Assembly: GCF_001305675.1 (NCBI RefSeq)
Contig: NZ_CP011853.1
Span: 1,364,001 to 1,428,000 of the forward strand
From: Gordonia phthalatica
Lineage (GTDB): Bacteria; Actinomycetota; Actinomycetes; Mycobacteriales; Mycobacteriaceae
Direction: 5' to 3'
DNA: 64,000 nt
Each line of letters starts with the position of its first letter. Position 1 is the stretch's first letter. Shown here one piece after another: positions 1 through 7,685 of the stretch. The translations under genes were made by a program, and so were the position numbers. The notes under the pieces were generated by a model. That model did no database searches. It was not told the DNA's origin and was given only the letters and a program-made list of their open reading frames with translations.

Positions 1-1083
1 GATCTTCCGTTCCGCGGCCTGCTCCAGGATGTTGGCGGTCCAGCCGACGATGCGCGCCACGCCGAAGGTCGGCGTGAACATCTCCGGCGGCAGACCCACC
101 TCGCTCATCAGGACGCCCGCGTAGTACTCGACGTTCGCGTACAGCTTGCGGCCCGGCTTCAACTCGTTGATCGCGGTCTCGATCTCGGTCTCCACCGCCC
201 GCGCGTGCTGCACCAGCTCGGAGTCGTACCGAGCGGTGACGACCTCCTTCAGCAGTTCGGCGCGCGGATCGTGCGTGCGATAGACGGCGTGACCGAAGCC
301 CATGATGACGTCGCCGTTCGCGATCTTGGTGCGCACCCACTCGCGGGTGTTGGACGGGTCACCGATCTCGTCGAGCGAGGCCAGTGCGCGACCCGGTGCT
401 CCGCCGTGCAGCGGTCCCAGGAACGCGCCGAGCGCGCCGAGGATCGACGACGTCATGTCCGAGCCGGACGACGCCACCACGCGGCCGGCGAAGGTCGACG
501 CGTTGAAACCGTGATCGATCGTGGTGATCAGGTAGGTCTGCAGTGCCTCGACGGCGGTCTGATCGGTGTTGCCGGTCGACATCCGCAGGTAGTCCGCGGT
601 GTGGCCGAGCGACGGGTCGGCGTCGACCACGTCGAGCCCCCGCGCCAGGCGATACGCGGCCGCGACGACCGTCGGCGCCAGCGCGGTGTACTTCAGAGCC
701 GCCTCGGTCTGCTCCTCCTCGGAGAGGTCGAACAGCGGCTTCTCCAGGATTCCGGACGAAGCCAGGGCCAATCGCAGTGCTGCGAGCGGCTCCACCTCCG
801 GTGTCACGAATTTGCGGAGCAGGTCGACGGTCGCGCCGTCGAGGACCCGGAGCTCGCCGACGCGACGGGCGAAGGCCTCCGACTGAGCGGCGTCCGGCAG
901 TGCACCCTGATACATCAGGTGCCAGACGTCCTCGAACGTCTGGGTCCGCGCCAGCTGCGTCGCGTCGTACTGGCGGTAATGGTAGAAACCCTCATTGCCG
1001 CGGACGTCGCCGATCTTCGTATCGGTGACGATCACGTTCTTGAGACCCCGAGGAACGGTGATCAACCCGTTTGCTTCAGTCAT
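1..1083 (-). CDS. citA: Citrate synthase 2 (partial, C-terminus outside window)
   Basis: Citrate synthase condenses acetyl-CoA with oxaloacetate at entry to the TCA cycle. The reverse strand reads 361 codons without a stop from ATG at 1083 to the window edge. The N-terminus runs MTEANGLITVPRGLKNVIV, and the conserved GPLHGGAPGRAL and GFGHAVYRTHDPRA blocks carry the active-site histidines. The short actinobacterial CitA form is about 370 residues from memory, so only roughly a dozen are missing. It is transcribed away from the reverse transcriptase gene across a 309-bp divergent spacer. A 2-methylcitrate synthase is a possible alternative, because the families overlap. Confidence 0.93.
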   Translation of the reverse strand, partial: MTEANGLITVPRGLKNVIVTDTKIGDVRGNEGFYHYRQYDATQLARTQTFEDVWHLMYQGALPDAAQSEAFARRVGELRVLDGATVDLLRKFVTPEVEPLAALRLALASSGILEKPLFDLSEEEQTEAALKYTALAPTVVAAAYRLARGLDVVDADPSLGHTADYLRMSTGNTDQTAVEALQTYLITTIDHGFNASTFAGRVVASSGSDMTSSILGALGAFLGPLHGGAPGRALASLDEIGDPSNTREWVRTKIANGDVIMGFGHAVYRTHDPRAELLKEVVTARYDSELVQHARAVETEIETAINELKPGRKLYANVEYYAGVLMSEVGLPPEMFTPTFGVARIVGWTANILEQAAERKI

Positions 1084-1238
1084 GCCGGTGAGTCTGCGCG
1101 CAAAGCGCCCAGTCCGCAACGAGACGCGGTGAGATGTCGTTTCGGTGCGGTCGAACGGTCGACGTCATGCCGCGTGCGGGCCCGAACAGATGACAGACAT
1201 CCTGCGCATCCGGCACAATCGACCGCGGAAGGGCGGTG

Positions 1239-1331
1239 CGAGAGGGGTCGATCGACCCGTCTCGGGGGCTACCCCCGGGTGCATCCACGGTGAGTTCTCG
1301 CGTCGCGCGCAGGACGGCACACTCCGTGTGC
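1239..1331. other. Cluster of three hairpins between citA and the reverse transcriptase gene
   Basis: The 309-bp spacer 1084-1392 contains three close inverted repeats. The first is a 26-bp dyad at 1239-1264 in which 12 of 13 base pairs match (core GGGTCGATCGACCC at 1245-1258). The second is a CGGGGG/CCCCCG stem at 1263-1277 with a 3-nt loop. The third is a GCACAC/GTGTGC stem at 1317-1331 with loop TCC. They end about 60 bp before the reverse transcriptase start, where retrons carry their msr-msd RNA. They could equally be a DNA operator or leader for either divergent gene. No convincing a1/a2 complementary ends were found by eye. Confidence 0.55.
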
Positions 1332-1392
1332 GCCACTGCGCGCCGATGACGACAGGTCTGGTCGCACCGCCCGACCACGGAAGAGGAGTCGC

Positions 1393-2703
1393 ATGGGGGA
1401 CCTGTTCGGCGGACCGCAGGGGGTGAGTCACCCGCGGCGGTACGACTCCGCTCAGGTTCGCCTCGCGGTCCACGCGATCGACCGGCTGCGCAGGCCGGTC
1501 ACTCCCGACCGGTCCGCCGAGGTCTGGACGTCCCGGGAGATCAACGGCGCCCTCGTCACCGTGCTCGATCCGGTCGTCGCCGACGACGTGACCCGCCTGC
1601 TCGTCACCGCCTTCGCCGCACCGCCGCATCGCGACGACCTCGCCGCATTCCTGGCTGCGATCCCCGCCGATCGGACGGTTCGGGTCGCGGAGCCGGTGGT
1701 GTCCCACCCGGTCTTCGCGGTCCGCCCGATCGACGACGTCACCGCGCTGGCCCACTGGCTGGCCATGAGCGTCACCGAACTTGACTGGTTCGCCGCACGC
1801 GGCCGCTGGTCACGGCGTGCGAAGCCGCAGCTGCGCCACTACCGAGTGCAGCGACTTCCGAAGCGCGACGGCGGATTCCGCATCATCGAAGCGCCCAAGG
1901 AACGGCTCGCCACCGCGCAGCGCCGGATCCTCGACGAGATCTTGAGCGCGGTCCCGCCGCATCCGGCGGCCCACGGCTTCGTTCGCGGTCGCTCGGTCCA
2001 GAGCTACGCGTCGACGCACGCGCTCCATGACACGGTGGTCCGGGTGGACCTGCGGCGCTGCTTCGAGCACGTCACGTACCCGCGGGTGCGGGCGGTGTTC
2101 GCGGCCATCGGCTACGCGCCGGCAGTCGCCGCCTACCTGGCGAGCCTGTGCACAACGACCATCGCGATCGACGACGAGAAGCTCGTCGATCCGATCCACG
2201 CGGCACTGCTGCGGGAGCGTCACCTGCCGCAAGGGGCGCCGACCTCACCCGCGTTGCTGAACCTCGTCCTCCGCAGGATCGACTTCCGGATCGCGGGATA
2301 CGCGGCCAAGCATCGGATCGCTTACACCCGCTACGGCGACGACCTCGCCTTCTCCGGCGACGACCTCGACGCGGGGAAGCTGGTCTGGTTCGTCACTCGC
2401 GTGGCCGCCGCCGAGGGTTTCGTCGTCCACCCGAGCAAGACCCGCATCATGCACGACCACCAGCGGCAACAGCTCGGCGGCCTCGTCGTCAACCGCGGCG
2501 TGCGGAGTTCGCGCGCGGACTTCGACGCGCTGAAAGCGCTGCTGCACAACGCGATCCGGCACGGTGCGCAGTCGCAGAACCGCGACGGGCACCCCGACTT
2601 CCGTGCTCATGTCTACGGCCGGATCGGCTGGGTGTCGACCGGATCACCGGCCCGTCGGAAACGACTCCGGGACATGGCGGCCCGCGTCGACTGGGAGAGC
2701 TGA
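1393..2703 (+). CDS. Retron-type reverse transcriptase (RNA-directed DNA polymerase), orphan
   Basis: This 436-residue protein shows the ordered reverse transcriptase blocks. A basic KRDGGFRIIEAP segment lies at 157-168 and AHGFVRGRS at 193-201. Motif A is VVRVDLRRCF with Asp219, followed by LPQGAPTSP at 278-286 and the catalytic YGDD box at 314-317. LGGLVVN at 361-367 occupies the place of the retron VTGLVVN block. PQGAPTSP, RYGDDLAFSG and the KTR...GLVVN spacing match retron enzymes rather than group II intron maturases. No maturase or HNH domain is visible. The roughly 115-residue N-terminal extension is unrecognised, and I see no canonical NAxxH motif. GAGGAG at 1383-1388 supports ATG 1393. 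Base use resembles the neighbours. No effector gene adjoins: citA is divergent and trmL convergent. Confidence 0.88.
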   Translation: MGDLFGGPQGVSHPRRYDSAQVRLAVHAIDRLRRPVTPDRSAEVWTSREINGALVTVLDPVVADDVTRLLVTAFAAPPHRDDLAAFLAAIPADRTVRVAEPVVSHPVFAVRPIDDVTALAHWLAMSVTELDWFAARGRWSRRAKPQLRHYRVQRLPKRDGGFRIIEAPKERLATAQRRILDEILSAVPPHPAAHGFVRGRSVQSYASTHALHDTVVRVDLRRCFEHVTYPRVRAVFAAIGYAPAVAAYLASLCTTTIAIDDEKLVDPIHAALLRERHLPQGAPTSPALLNLVLRRIDFRIAGYAAKHRIAYTRYGDDLAFSGDDLDAGKLVWFVTRVAAAEGFVVHPSKTRIMHDHQRQQLGGLVVNRGVRSSRADFDALKALLHNAIRHGAQSQNRDGHPDFRAHVYGRIGWVSTGSPARRKRLRDMAARVDWES

Positions 2704-2731
2704 CGCGCCGCCTTGCAGACGAGGCGGGAAA

Positions 2732-2781
2732 GTGTGACCGAATCGAGCTCCACGCCCGATTCGACTACAAAATTCTCACAC
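2732..2781. terminator. Nested inverted repeat between convergent RT and trmL
   Basis: CGAATCG at 2739-2745 pairs with CGATTCG at 2757-2763. An outer GTGTGA at 2732-2737 pairs with TCACAC at 2776-2781, which overlaps the trmL stop codon. A bidirectional terminator is the simplest reading. No long T-run follows. Confidence 0.5.
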
Positions 2782-3240
2782 GGCGCCGTCGAAGCCGTGC
2801 TGACGCCACGCTTCATACAGCGCGACAGAGGTGGCGTTGGCCAGATTCATCGAGCGTCGCCCCGCCAGCATGGGGATGCGGAGCTGGTCGGTGACGTGCG
2901 GGTCGTTCAGGACCTCGTCGGGCAGCCCCGTCGGCTCGGGTCCGAACAGCAGGATGTCGTCGGGTTCGTAGGCGACGTCGGTGTAGAAGCGGGTGGCGTG
3001 CGCGGTGAAGGCGAACACCCGCTTGGGCTGCAGCTTCTCCCACGCAGTCTCCAGATCGGGGTGCACGGTCACGTGCGCCATCTCGTGGTAGTCCAGGCCT
3101 GCGCGCTTCACCTGTTTGTCGGTCATTGTGAACCCCAGTGGCTCGATCAGGTGGAGTTCGCACCCGGTGTTGGCGGCGATGCGGATCGCGTTTCCCGTGT
3201 TGGGAGGGATTCGGGGGCTGAAGAACACGATGCGGAACAC
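2776..3240 (-). CDS. trmL: tRNA (cytidine/uridine-2'-O)-methyltransferase TrmL (SPOUT family)
   Basis: TrmL 2'-O-methylates the wobble base 34 of certain tRNAs using S-adenosylmethionine. The 154-residue product, from GTG at 3240, is close to the roughly 157 of E. coli TrmL. It begins with the family signature FRIVFFSPRIPPNTGNAIR and ends with the SAM-binding trefoil-knot segments LLFGPEPTGLPDEVL and MLAGRRSMNLANATSVALYE. The frame is open further upstream, but GTG 3240 aligns with the normal family start. It is convergent with the reverse transcriptase gene. In M. tuberculosis the Rv3366 spoU gene lies in the same neighbourhood as folD. Confidence 0.93.
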   Translation of the reverse strand: MFRIVFFSPRIPPNTGNAIRIAANTGCELHLIEPLGFTMTDKQVKRAGLDYHEMAHVTVHPDLETAWEKLQPKRVFAFTAHATRFYTDVAYEPDDILLFGPEPTGLPDEVLNDPHVTDQLRIPMLAGRRSMNLANATSVALYEAWRQHGFDGAV

Positions 3241-3258
3241 GATCTCGCAGAATACCCC

Positions 3259-3288
3259 TTGACTCGCGTCGAACGGTCGTGCGATAGT
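3259..3288 (+). promoter_or_regulatory. Candidate promoter for the 54-residue protein
   Basis: TTGACT at 3259-3264 and GATAGT at 3283-3288 are separated by 18 bp, resembling a SigA-type promoter. It lies 215 bp upstream of the small gene at 3504, which would give a long leader. Confidence 0.4.
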
Positions 3289-3503
3289 GATTCGTCCGCA
3301 GCAAATCGCGTTGATCCTCTCACGATCCGCCCACACCGTCTGCGTAACTCATGAGGACCTCAGGGTCTGGGCCCGCGCGCCGAACAGCGCAGCGAGCCAC
3401 GAGAACCTCTTGCAGTACCCGTCCCCGGGCCGACACCGGCGCCCGAGACCCACGACATTCCGCAGCGGCGCGAGCCGCTGCCACACCATGCCTGGAGGCA
3501 CCA

Positions 3504-3668
3504 ATGATGAACACGACCATGAAGAACACCACGAACACCCAGAACAAGCTCGACCAGTTGGATCCCAAGCAGACCGTCTGGTTCCAGATCGACGACGCGA
3601 CCGGCTTCTACGTCACCGTCGAAGAGTTCCTCGCCGTCGCCCGCTCGCAGGTCGCTGCCGCGGCCTGA
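3504..3668 (+). CDS. Small hypothetical protein (54 aa)
   Basis: The ATG at 3504 is preceded by a strong ribosome-binding site, GGAGG at 3494-3498, spaced 5 nt. The product begins MMNTTMKNTTNTQNKLDQLD, rich in Asn and Thr. It continues with a compact segment, VWFQIDDATGFYVTVEEFL, and an Ala-rich tail. There is no signal peptide or membrane segment, and I do not recognise the family. The start and codon pattern favour translation on this strand over the antisense frame. The flanking genes trmL and the PASTA lipoprotein are both on the other strand, so it is a one-gene unit. Confidence 0.6.
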   Translation: MMNTTMKNTTNTQNKLDQLDPKQTVWFQIDDATGFYVTVEEFLAVARSQVAAAA

Positions 3669-3696
3669 TTGACACTGCCTGATCGGCACCGCCTGA

Positions 3697-4128
3697 TCAG
3701 CAGGGATTCGGTTCTCCGATCTTGACCGCGGACAGGACCGCCTCGCCTTCGCCGACCGGGCTGCCCGCATCGGGAGTCTGGGCGACGACGATCCAGTTCC
3801 GATCGAGGACCTGACGACGGCCCTGCCCGCTGGCGTCCTTGCTGCGAGAGAAGAACACGCCGGCCTTCTGGATCGCGTTCTGCGCGTCCTGGAGATTCAT
3901 GCACACGACGTTCGGCATGACCGCGTCCGCCGCAGTCGCGGCGGGCGCGGTCTTCGTCGTCTCGGGTGCGGTCGTGTCCGTCGCCCGCTCGGCCTGCGCG
4001 GGAGCGGCGACCGTCGTGCCGCGCTCCGGGGTCGTCGCCGTCGTGCTCGTGTCGGTCGACCCTCCGCAACCGGCCACCAGAACAGTTGCAGAGACGGCGA
4101 GGAGCGAGGTGATGACGTGGCGACGCAT
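3697..4128 (-). CDS. Lipoprotein with a PASTA-like domain
   Basis: The 143-residue protein starts with a lipoprotein signal peptide (MRRHVITSLLAVSATVLVAG) and a lipobox Cys at about 20. A Thr/Ala-rich linker of about 45 residues follows, then a single PASTA-like domain starting at VMPNVVCMNLQDAQNAIQKA and containing an AQTPDAGSPV strand-turn. PASTA domains bind peptidoglycan fragments or beta-lactams in cell-wall kinases and penicillin-binding proteins. Here the domain is tethered to the outer face of the membrane without a kinase. It is likely a cell-envelope sensor or binding protein. A separate transcription unit is likely. Confidence 0.75.
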   Translation of the reverse strand: MRRHVITSLLAVSATVLVAGCGGSTDTSTTATTPERGTTVAAPAQAERATDTTAPETTKTAPAATAADAVMPNVVCMNLQDAQNAIQKAGVFFSRSKDASGQGRRQVLDRNWIVVAQTPDAGSPVGEGEAVLSAVKIGEPNPC

Positions 4129-4236
4129 GTTTCGTCCTTCGTGCGGCTTCAGGGGAGACGACTCAGACTAATTGCGGCGGTCGTGGATGAACCCCGGGTC
4201 TACGGCTTTTCGTCCACGCGGCCGACATGACCCGAG

Positions 4237-5961
4237 TCACTCGGCTCGCCACTGCACCGTGACCGGCACGTCGTCGTCCCACGGTTGCCGGTCGACCAGA
4301 TCGGCGACCCGGACGAAGCCCCGCTCGAACTCGCCGATCGCGGGGTCGACGAGGCGGTACTGCTGGGTCTGATGGTGGATGGGCTGCGCGTCGAGGAGCA
4401 CGATCCGCACCTCGCCCGGCTCGAACCGACAGCGCTTCTGCATGGAGGCGATCAACTGCTCGTTGGAGAGGTGGCCGTCACCGAAGTTCCAGCCCATGGT
4501 GGTGGTGCAGATCCGCTCACCGTCGGTCAGCATGTACTGTGCTTCGTCGGTGCCCGCCATCGCGCGATGGGCTAGGGTGAACAGCGCACGACCGTGGCTG
4601 TTGAACGCGCGGAACGCGTATCCCATGTACAGGGCGACCTGCGCGGCCTCGGGACTGCCGTAGAACCGCTGCAACTGCGCCGCGGGCATCGAGGCGATGG
4701 CGACGATGTTCTTCTCCACCTTCGCCGACGCCGACGGCTTCATGCACCACAGCGTGGTGTCCCAGTTGCCCGCGTAGTAGCGCATGCCGGGCAGGAACGA
4801 CACCTTGCGCGGCATCAGGTTGCCGATCACGACGACGCCGGCGGACACGGCGAACAACAGGAGCGGCCATGGTGAGACGAGGTCGCCGAGGCCGATGTCG
4901 GAGTGGCCGAGGAACAGCGTCACGACGCCGACCATCATGAAGACGTTCCACTCCAGCGGCACGCCCATCGGGATCGCGGACAGGATGCCGAAGTGGAAGC
5001 ACAGCATGACGATCGCGGCGATCAACGTCGGCCACCCGCCGTGCGTGAAGAACAGCACCAGCGGCACCAGCCCCTCGACGGCGGTGGACACATGCGCGAT
5101 GCCGCGGGCGGGTAGACCGGGCCGCAGGTCGTCGGGGAACTTCCGGAAGAACAGGCGCTTGAGCTTCGGCGATCGAACAATCGGATTGTTCGACATCATC
5201 GTCGCGATCACGAACGGGAAGTGGCGATTCAGCTTCGACGTCGCCGCGCCGAGCCAGATGCACAGGAAGATCAGCTTGGCGCCGAGGATCATGTCGGCGC
5301 CGACGAACAGGAAGGTGACGGTCAGCGCGCCGTACACCTCGCCGCGGGAGGCCAGGAAGATGGTCTTGTCGCGCAGCCCGATCGCGGCGAGCAGCACCAG
5401 GATCGTGACGACCGACCACGTCGGAAGGCCGCCGACCGTGCTGCCGAGTTCGTCGACGGGTCCCGTCCCGCCGAGGAAGAGCGCGACCACCGTCATCACC
5501 AGCAGTGCTGCGTACAGCGCGACGTCGACCGGGGTGCGGGTGTCGCCACCGGTCAGCGGGATCCGCGACCAGGGCGGCTGCCGGATGGTGCCCGGCCGCA
5601 GCCAGTACAGAATCGAGCCCATCGGCGGGAAGTAGCGGTTGTTGAGCGGACCGAAGCCGCAGCCCAGACCGACCACCTCGATCAGCATCGTGTACAGCAC
5701 GATCTTCTGGAAGACGATCGGTTCGGCGAACCAGGAGCTGGGGTCGAAGAAGCCGTCGATCCCCGGCGTCGCGACCACGACGGCCCAGCCGATCAGGATG
5801 TAGAGCGCCACCTTCAGCACATAGAAGAGGTGCAGTGCCACGGGGGTCCCGAAGCCGACCTCGGCCCAGTGGCGTGCCATCGGTTTGATCTTCTCGGCGC
5901 GGGTCCCCTTGCTCCACGTGGGAAAGTCGACGTCAGGGGCGGTCTGCTTCAAGAAGCTCAT
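4237..5961 (-). CDS. DUF3556 family multi-pass membrane protein
   Basis: The 574-residue protein has about ten hydrophobic segments between residues 40 and 400. A C-terminal soluble region of about 170 residues is predicted to be cytosolic (for example VEKNIVAIASMPAAQLQRFY and ICTTTMGWNFGDGHLSNEQL). It matches the length and layout of the actinobacterial DUF3556 family, which as far as I know has no assigned biochemical function. ATG 5961 is well placed. A KstR2-type operator sits 17 bp upstream, which by inference links it to sterol side-product (CD-ring) catabolism, perhaps as a transporter or membrane-bound enzyme. It is divergent from folD. Confidence 0.85.
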   Translation of the reverse strand: MSFLKQTAPDVDFPTWSKGTRAEKIKPMARHWAEVGFGTPVALHLFYVLKVALYILIGWAVVVATPGIDGFFDPSSWFAEPIVFQKIVLYTMLIEVVGLGCGFGPLNNRYFPPMGSILYWLRPGTIRQPPWSRIPLTGGDTRTPVDVALYAALLVMTVVALFLGGTGPVDELGSTVGGLPTWSVVTILVLLAAIGLRDKTIFLASRGEVYGALTVTFLFVGADMILGAKLIFLCIWLGAATSKLNRHFPFVIATMMSNNPIVRSPKLKRLFFRKFPDDLRPGLPARGIAHVSTAVEGLVPLVLFFTHGGWPTLIAAIVMLCFHFGILSAIPMGVPLEWNVFMMVGVVTLFLGHSDIGLGDLVSPWPLLLFAVSAGVVVIGNLMPRKVSFLPGMRYYAGNWDTTLWCMKPSASAKVEKNIVAIASMPAAQLQRFYGSPEAAQVALYMGYAFRAFNSHGRALFTLAHRAMAGTDEAQYMLTDGERICTTTMGWNFGDGHLSNEQLIASMQKRCRFEPGEVRIVLLDAQPIHHQTQQYRLVDPAIGEFERGFVRVADLVDRQPWDDDVPVTVQWRAE

Positions 5962-5977
5962 GCCCGGAACCTAACAA

Positions 5978-5991
5978 ACCAAGCACTTGGT
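5978..5991. promoter_or_regulatory. KstR2-like operator in the DUF3556/folD divergent region
   Basis: ACCAAGCACTTGGT is an exact match to the published KstR2 consensus AnCAAGnnCTTGnT. It sits within a larger perfect 7-bp dyad (AACCAAG/CTTGGTT, 5977-5992). It is 17 bp upstream of the DUF3556 start and 61 bp from folD, so it more likely controls the former. Confidence 0.7.
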
Positions 5992-6051
5992 TGGTACACG
6001 TTCCGGGTCCGAGTGCAGGAATTTGCCGATTCAGTGGAACAATGGGGACCC

Positions 6052-6915
6052 GTGACGGCGATTCGACTGGACGGCAAACTCACCCGCGACGAGATCTTCA
6101 CCGATCTGAGCGCCCGAGTGGCGCGGCTCAGGGACGCGGGCATCACGCCCGGCCTGGGCACCGTGCTGGTCGGCGACGACCCCGGCTCGCAGTCGTACGT
6201 GAAGGGCAAGCACTCCGACTGCGCCAAGGTCGGCATCGCCTCGATCCGCAAGGACCTCCCCGCCGACGCGACCACCGAGCAGCTGAACGCCGCGATCGAC
6301 GACCTCAACGCCGACCCGGCCTGCACCGGCTACATCGTGCAGCTGCCGCTCCCGAAGCACCTCGACGAGAACGCGGCCCTCGAGCGCATCCTTCCCGAGA
6401 AGGACGCCGACGGCCTGCACCCGATCAACCTCGGCCGCCTGGTCCTCGGCAAGGAGTCGACGCTGCCGTGTACCCCGCGCGGAGTCATCCACCTGCTGCG
6501 CCGCTACGACGTCCCGCTCGACGGCGCTCGCGTGACGGTCGTCGGCCGCGGCGTCACGATCGGTCGGCCGATCGGCCTGCTGCTGACCCGCCGCAGCGAG
6601 AACTCCACCGTCACCCTCTGCCACACCGGCACCCGCGACCTCGCCTCCGAGGTGCAGCGTGCCGACATCGTCGTCGCGGCCGCCGGCGTCCCGCACCTGA
6701 TCACCGCCGACATGGTGAAGCCCGGTGCGGCCGTCATCGACGTGGGCGTGAGCCGCACCGAGGCCGGCCTGACCGGCGACGTGCATCCTGACGTCTGGGA
6801 GGTGGCCGGCGCGGTGTCGCCGAACCCCGGCGGCGTCGGCCCCCTGACCCGAGCCTTCCTGCTCGCGAACGTCGTCGAGCGCGCCGAAGCGCAGTTGGCC
6901 GCCCGCGAGGCCTGA
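6052..6915 (+). CDS. folD: Bifunctional methylenetetrahydrofolate dehydrogenase/cyclohydrolase FolD
   Basis: FolD interconverts 5,10-methylene-, methenyl- and 10-formyl-tetrahydrofolate, supplying one-carbon units for purines and formyl-Met-tRNA. The 287-residue product from GTG 6052 has the usual family length. The N-terminal catalytic segment includes GDDPGSQSYVKGKHSDCAKVG, with the catalytic Lys of the YxxxK motif, and YIVQLPLPKHLDE. The NADP-binding domain has VTVVGRGVTIGRPIGLLL and the C-terminal VSPNPGGVGPLTRAFLLAN. The frame is open far upstream, but that extension is antisense to DUF3556 and has no homology. Its stop overlaps the next start. Confidence 0.96.
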   Translation: MTAIRLDGKLTRDEIFTDLSARVARLRDAGITPGLGTVLVGDDPGSQSYVKGKHSDCAKVGIASIRKDLPADATTEQLNAAIDDLNADPACTGYIVQLPLPKHLDENAALERILPEKDADGLHPINLGRLVLGKESTLPCTPRGVIHLLRRYDVPLDGARVTVVGRGVTIGRPIGLLLTRRSENSTVTLCHTGTRDLASEVQRADIVVAAAGVPHLITADMVKPGAAVIDVGVSRTEAGLTGDVHPDVWEVAGAVSPNPGGVGPLTRAFLLANVVERAEAQLAAREA

Positions 6916-7241
6916 TGATGTCCGACGATGCCGATGACCGTGTCGACGCGGTCCGCCGTGCTCGCAAGGCGCACGGCTTCATCGTCAACATTCCGTACTA
7001 CGCGGTGATCGCGGTGATCGTCGTCGCGGCGGGCCTGGTGCTGATCGACCGCTGGCGGCGCGGCACCTTCGTCTTCGGGTCGGCGATGCTTCTCGGCGCG
7101 GCCATCCGGGCACTCCTGCCCGCCAACCGCGTCGGGTTGCTGCAGGTGCGCAGCAAGCCCTTCGACATCGCCGCGATGGCGTCGATGGGTGCCATGATGT
7201 TGTGGCTGTCGACGTCGATCGACGCTCTGGGCACCGCGTAA
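6915..7241 (+). CDS. DUF3017 small membrane protein
   Basis: The ATG at 6915 overlaps the folD stop by one base (another ATG follows at 6918), so translation is probably coupled. The 108-residue product has a short polar N-terminus and three hydrophobic segments (about 23-43, 52-66 and 84-101). It belongs to the DUF3017 family, which in mycobacteria sits directly after folD (Rv3355c). The function is unknown. Conserved pairing with folD suggests a role near the membrane in the same operon, but nothing in the sequence gives a reaction. Confidence 0.85.
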   Translation: MMSDDADDRVDAVRRARKAHGFIVNIPYYAVIAVIVVAAGLVLIDRWRRGTFVFGSAMLLGAAIRALLPANRVGLLQVRSKPFDIAAMASMGAMMLWLSTSIDALGTA

Positions 7242-7280
7242 TCACCGACTCCGGCCGCTCGATGTGCCACGGTGGGGTGC

Positions 7281-7661
7281 ATGAGCGAATCCACTGCGGA
7301 GGCCCGAGAGCTCTACGGTCGATGGATCGATGAGCTGTGGAACGGGCCGACCGGTCTCGCGAAACTCAAAGCGGTGGCCGAAGAACTGGTGAGCGACGAC
7401 TTCCTCGGGCACTGGCCGAGCGTCGAGGTGGAGGGAGCAGGCAAGCTCGCCGCGCTGATCGACGCGACCAAGTCGTCGTACCGGGACCTGGTGTTCGAGA
7501 TCGAAGTCGGTCCGTTCGCGGAGGACGGTTTCGTCGCAGGTCGATGGGCGGGCCAGGGCACGACCGTCGACGGGCAGCCGGTCTACCTGTCTGGCAACGA
7601 CATCCTGACGATTCGGGACGGCCGGTTCACCGAGTACTGGGTGGCGTCGAGCGAGATGTGA
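7281..7661 (+). CDS. SnoaL/NTF2-like protein
   Basis: The 126-residue protein has a cone-shaped alpha/beta NTF2-like pattern: an N-terminal helix (ARELYGRWIDELWNGP), a catalytic-pocket strand region (SDDFLGHWPSVEVEG) and terminal strands (GNDILTIRDGRFTEYWVAS). SnoaL-like proteins include polyketide cyclases and many uncharacterised small-molecule enzymes. ATG 7281 has a purine-rich GGTGGGG upstream. It is a single gene, convergent with metX. The substrate cannot be inferred. Confidence 0.8.
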   Translation: MSESTAEARELYGRWIDELWNGPTGLAKLKAVAEELVSDDFLGHWPSVEVEGAGKLAALIDATKSSYRDLVFEIEVGPFAEDGFVAGRWAGQGTTVDGQPVYLSGNDILTIRDGRFTEYWVASSEM

Positions 7662-7685
7662 CGGCGCGGCCGATACAGTGCCGGG

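Noticed and set aside
205..1293. 362-codon plus-strand frame opposite citA
   Set aside because: The reverse strand shows complete citrate synthase motifs.
1084..1392. Definite retron msr-msd annotation
   Set aside because: Hairpins are present, but I could not find convincing paired a1/a2 ends or a branching G context, so it is reported only as a hairpin cluster.
3320..3568. 82-codon reverse-strand frame with a hydrophobic start
   Set aside because: It has no ribosome-binding site and overlaps the small plus-strand gene, which has a strong one.
5221..6051. Upstream extension of the folD frame giving a 564-residue protein
   Set aside because: The added part is antisense to DUF3556, has low-complexity Asp/Arg-rich composition and no FolD homology; GTG 6052 fits the family start.
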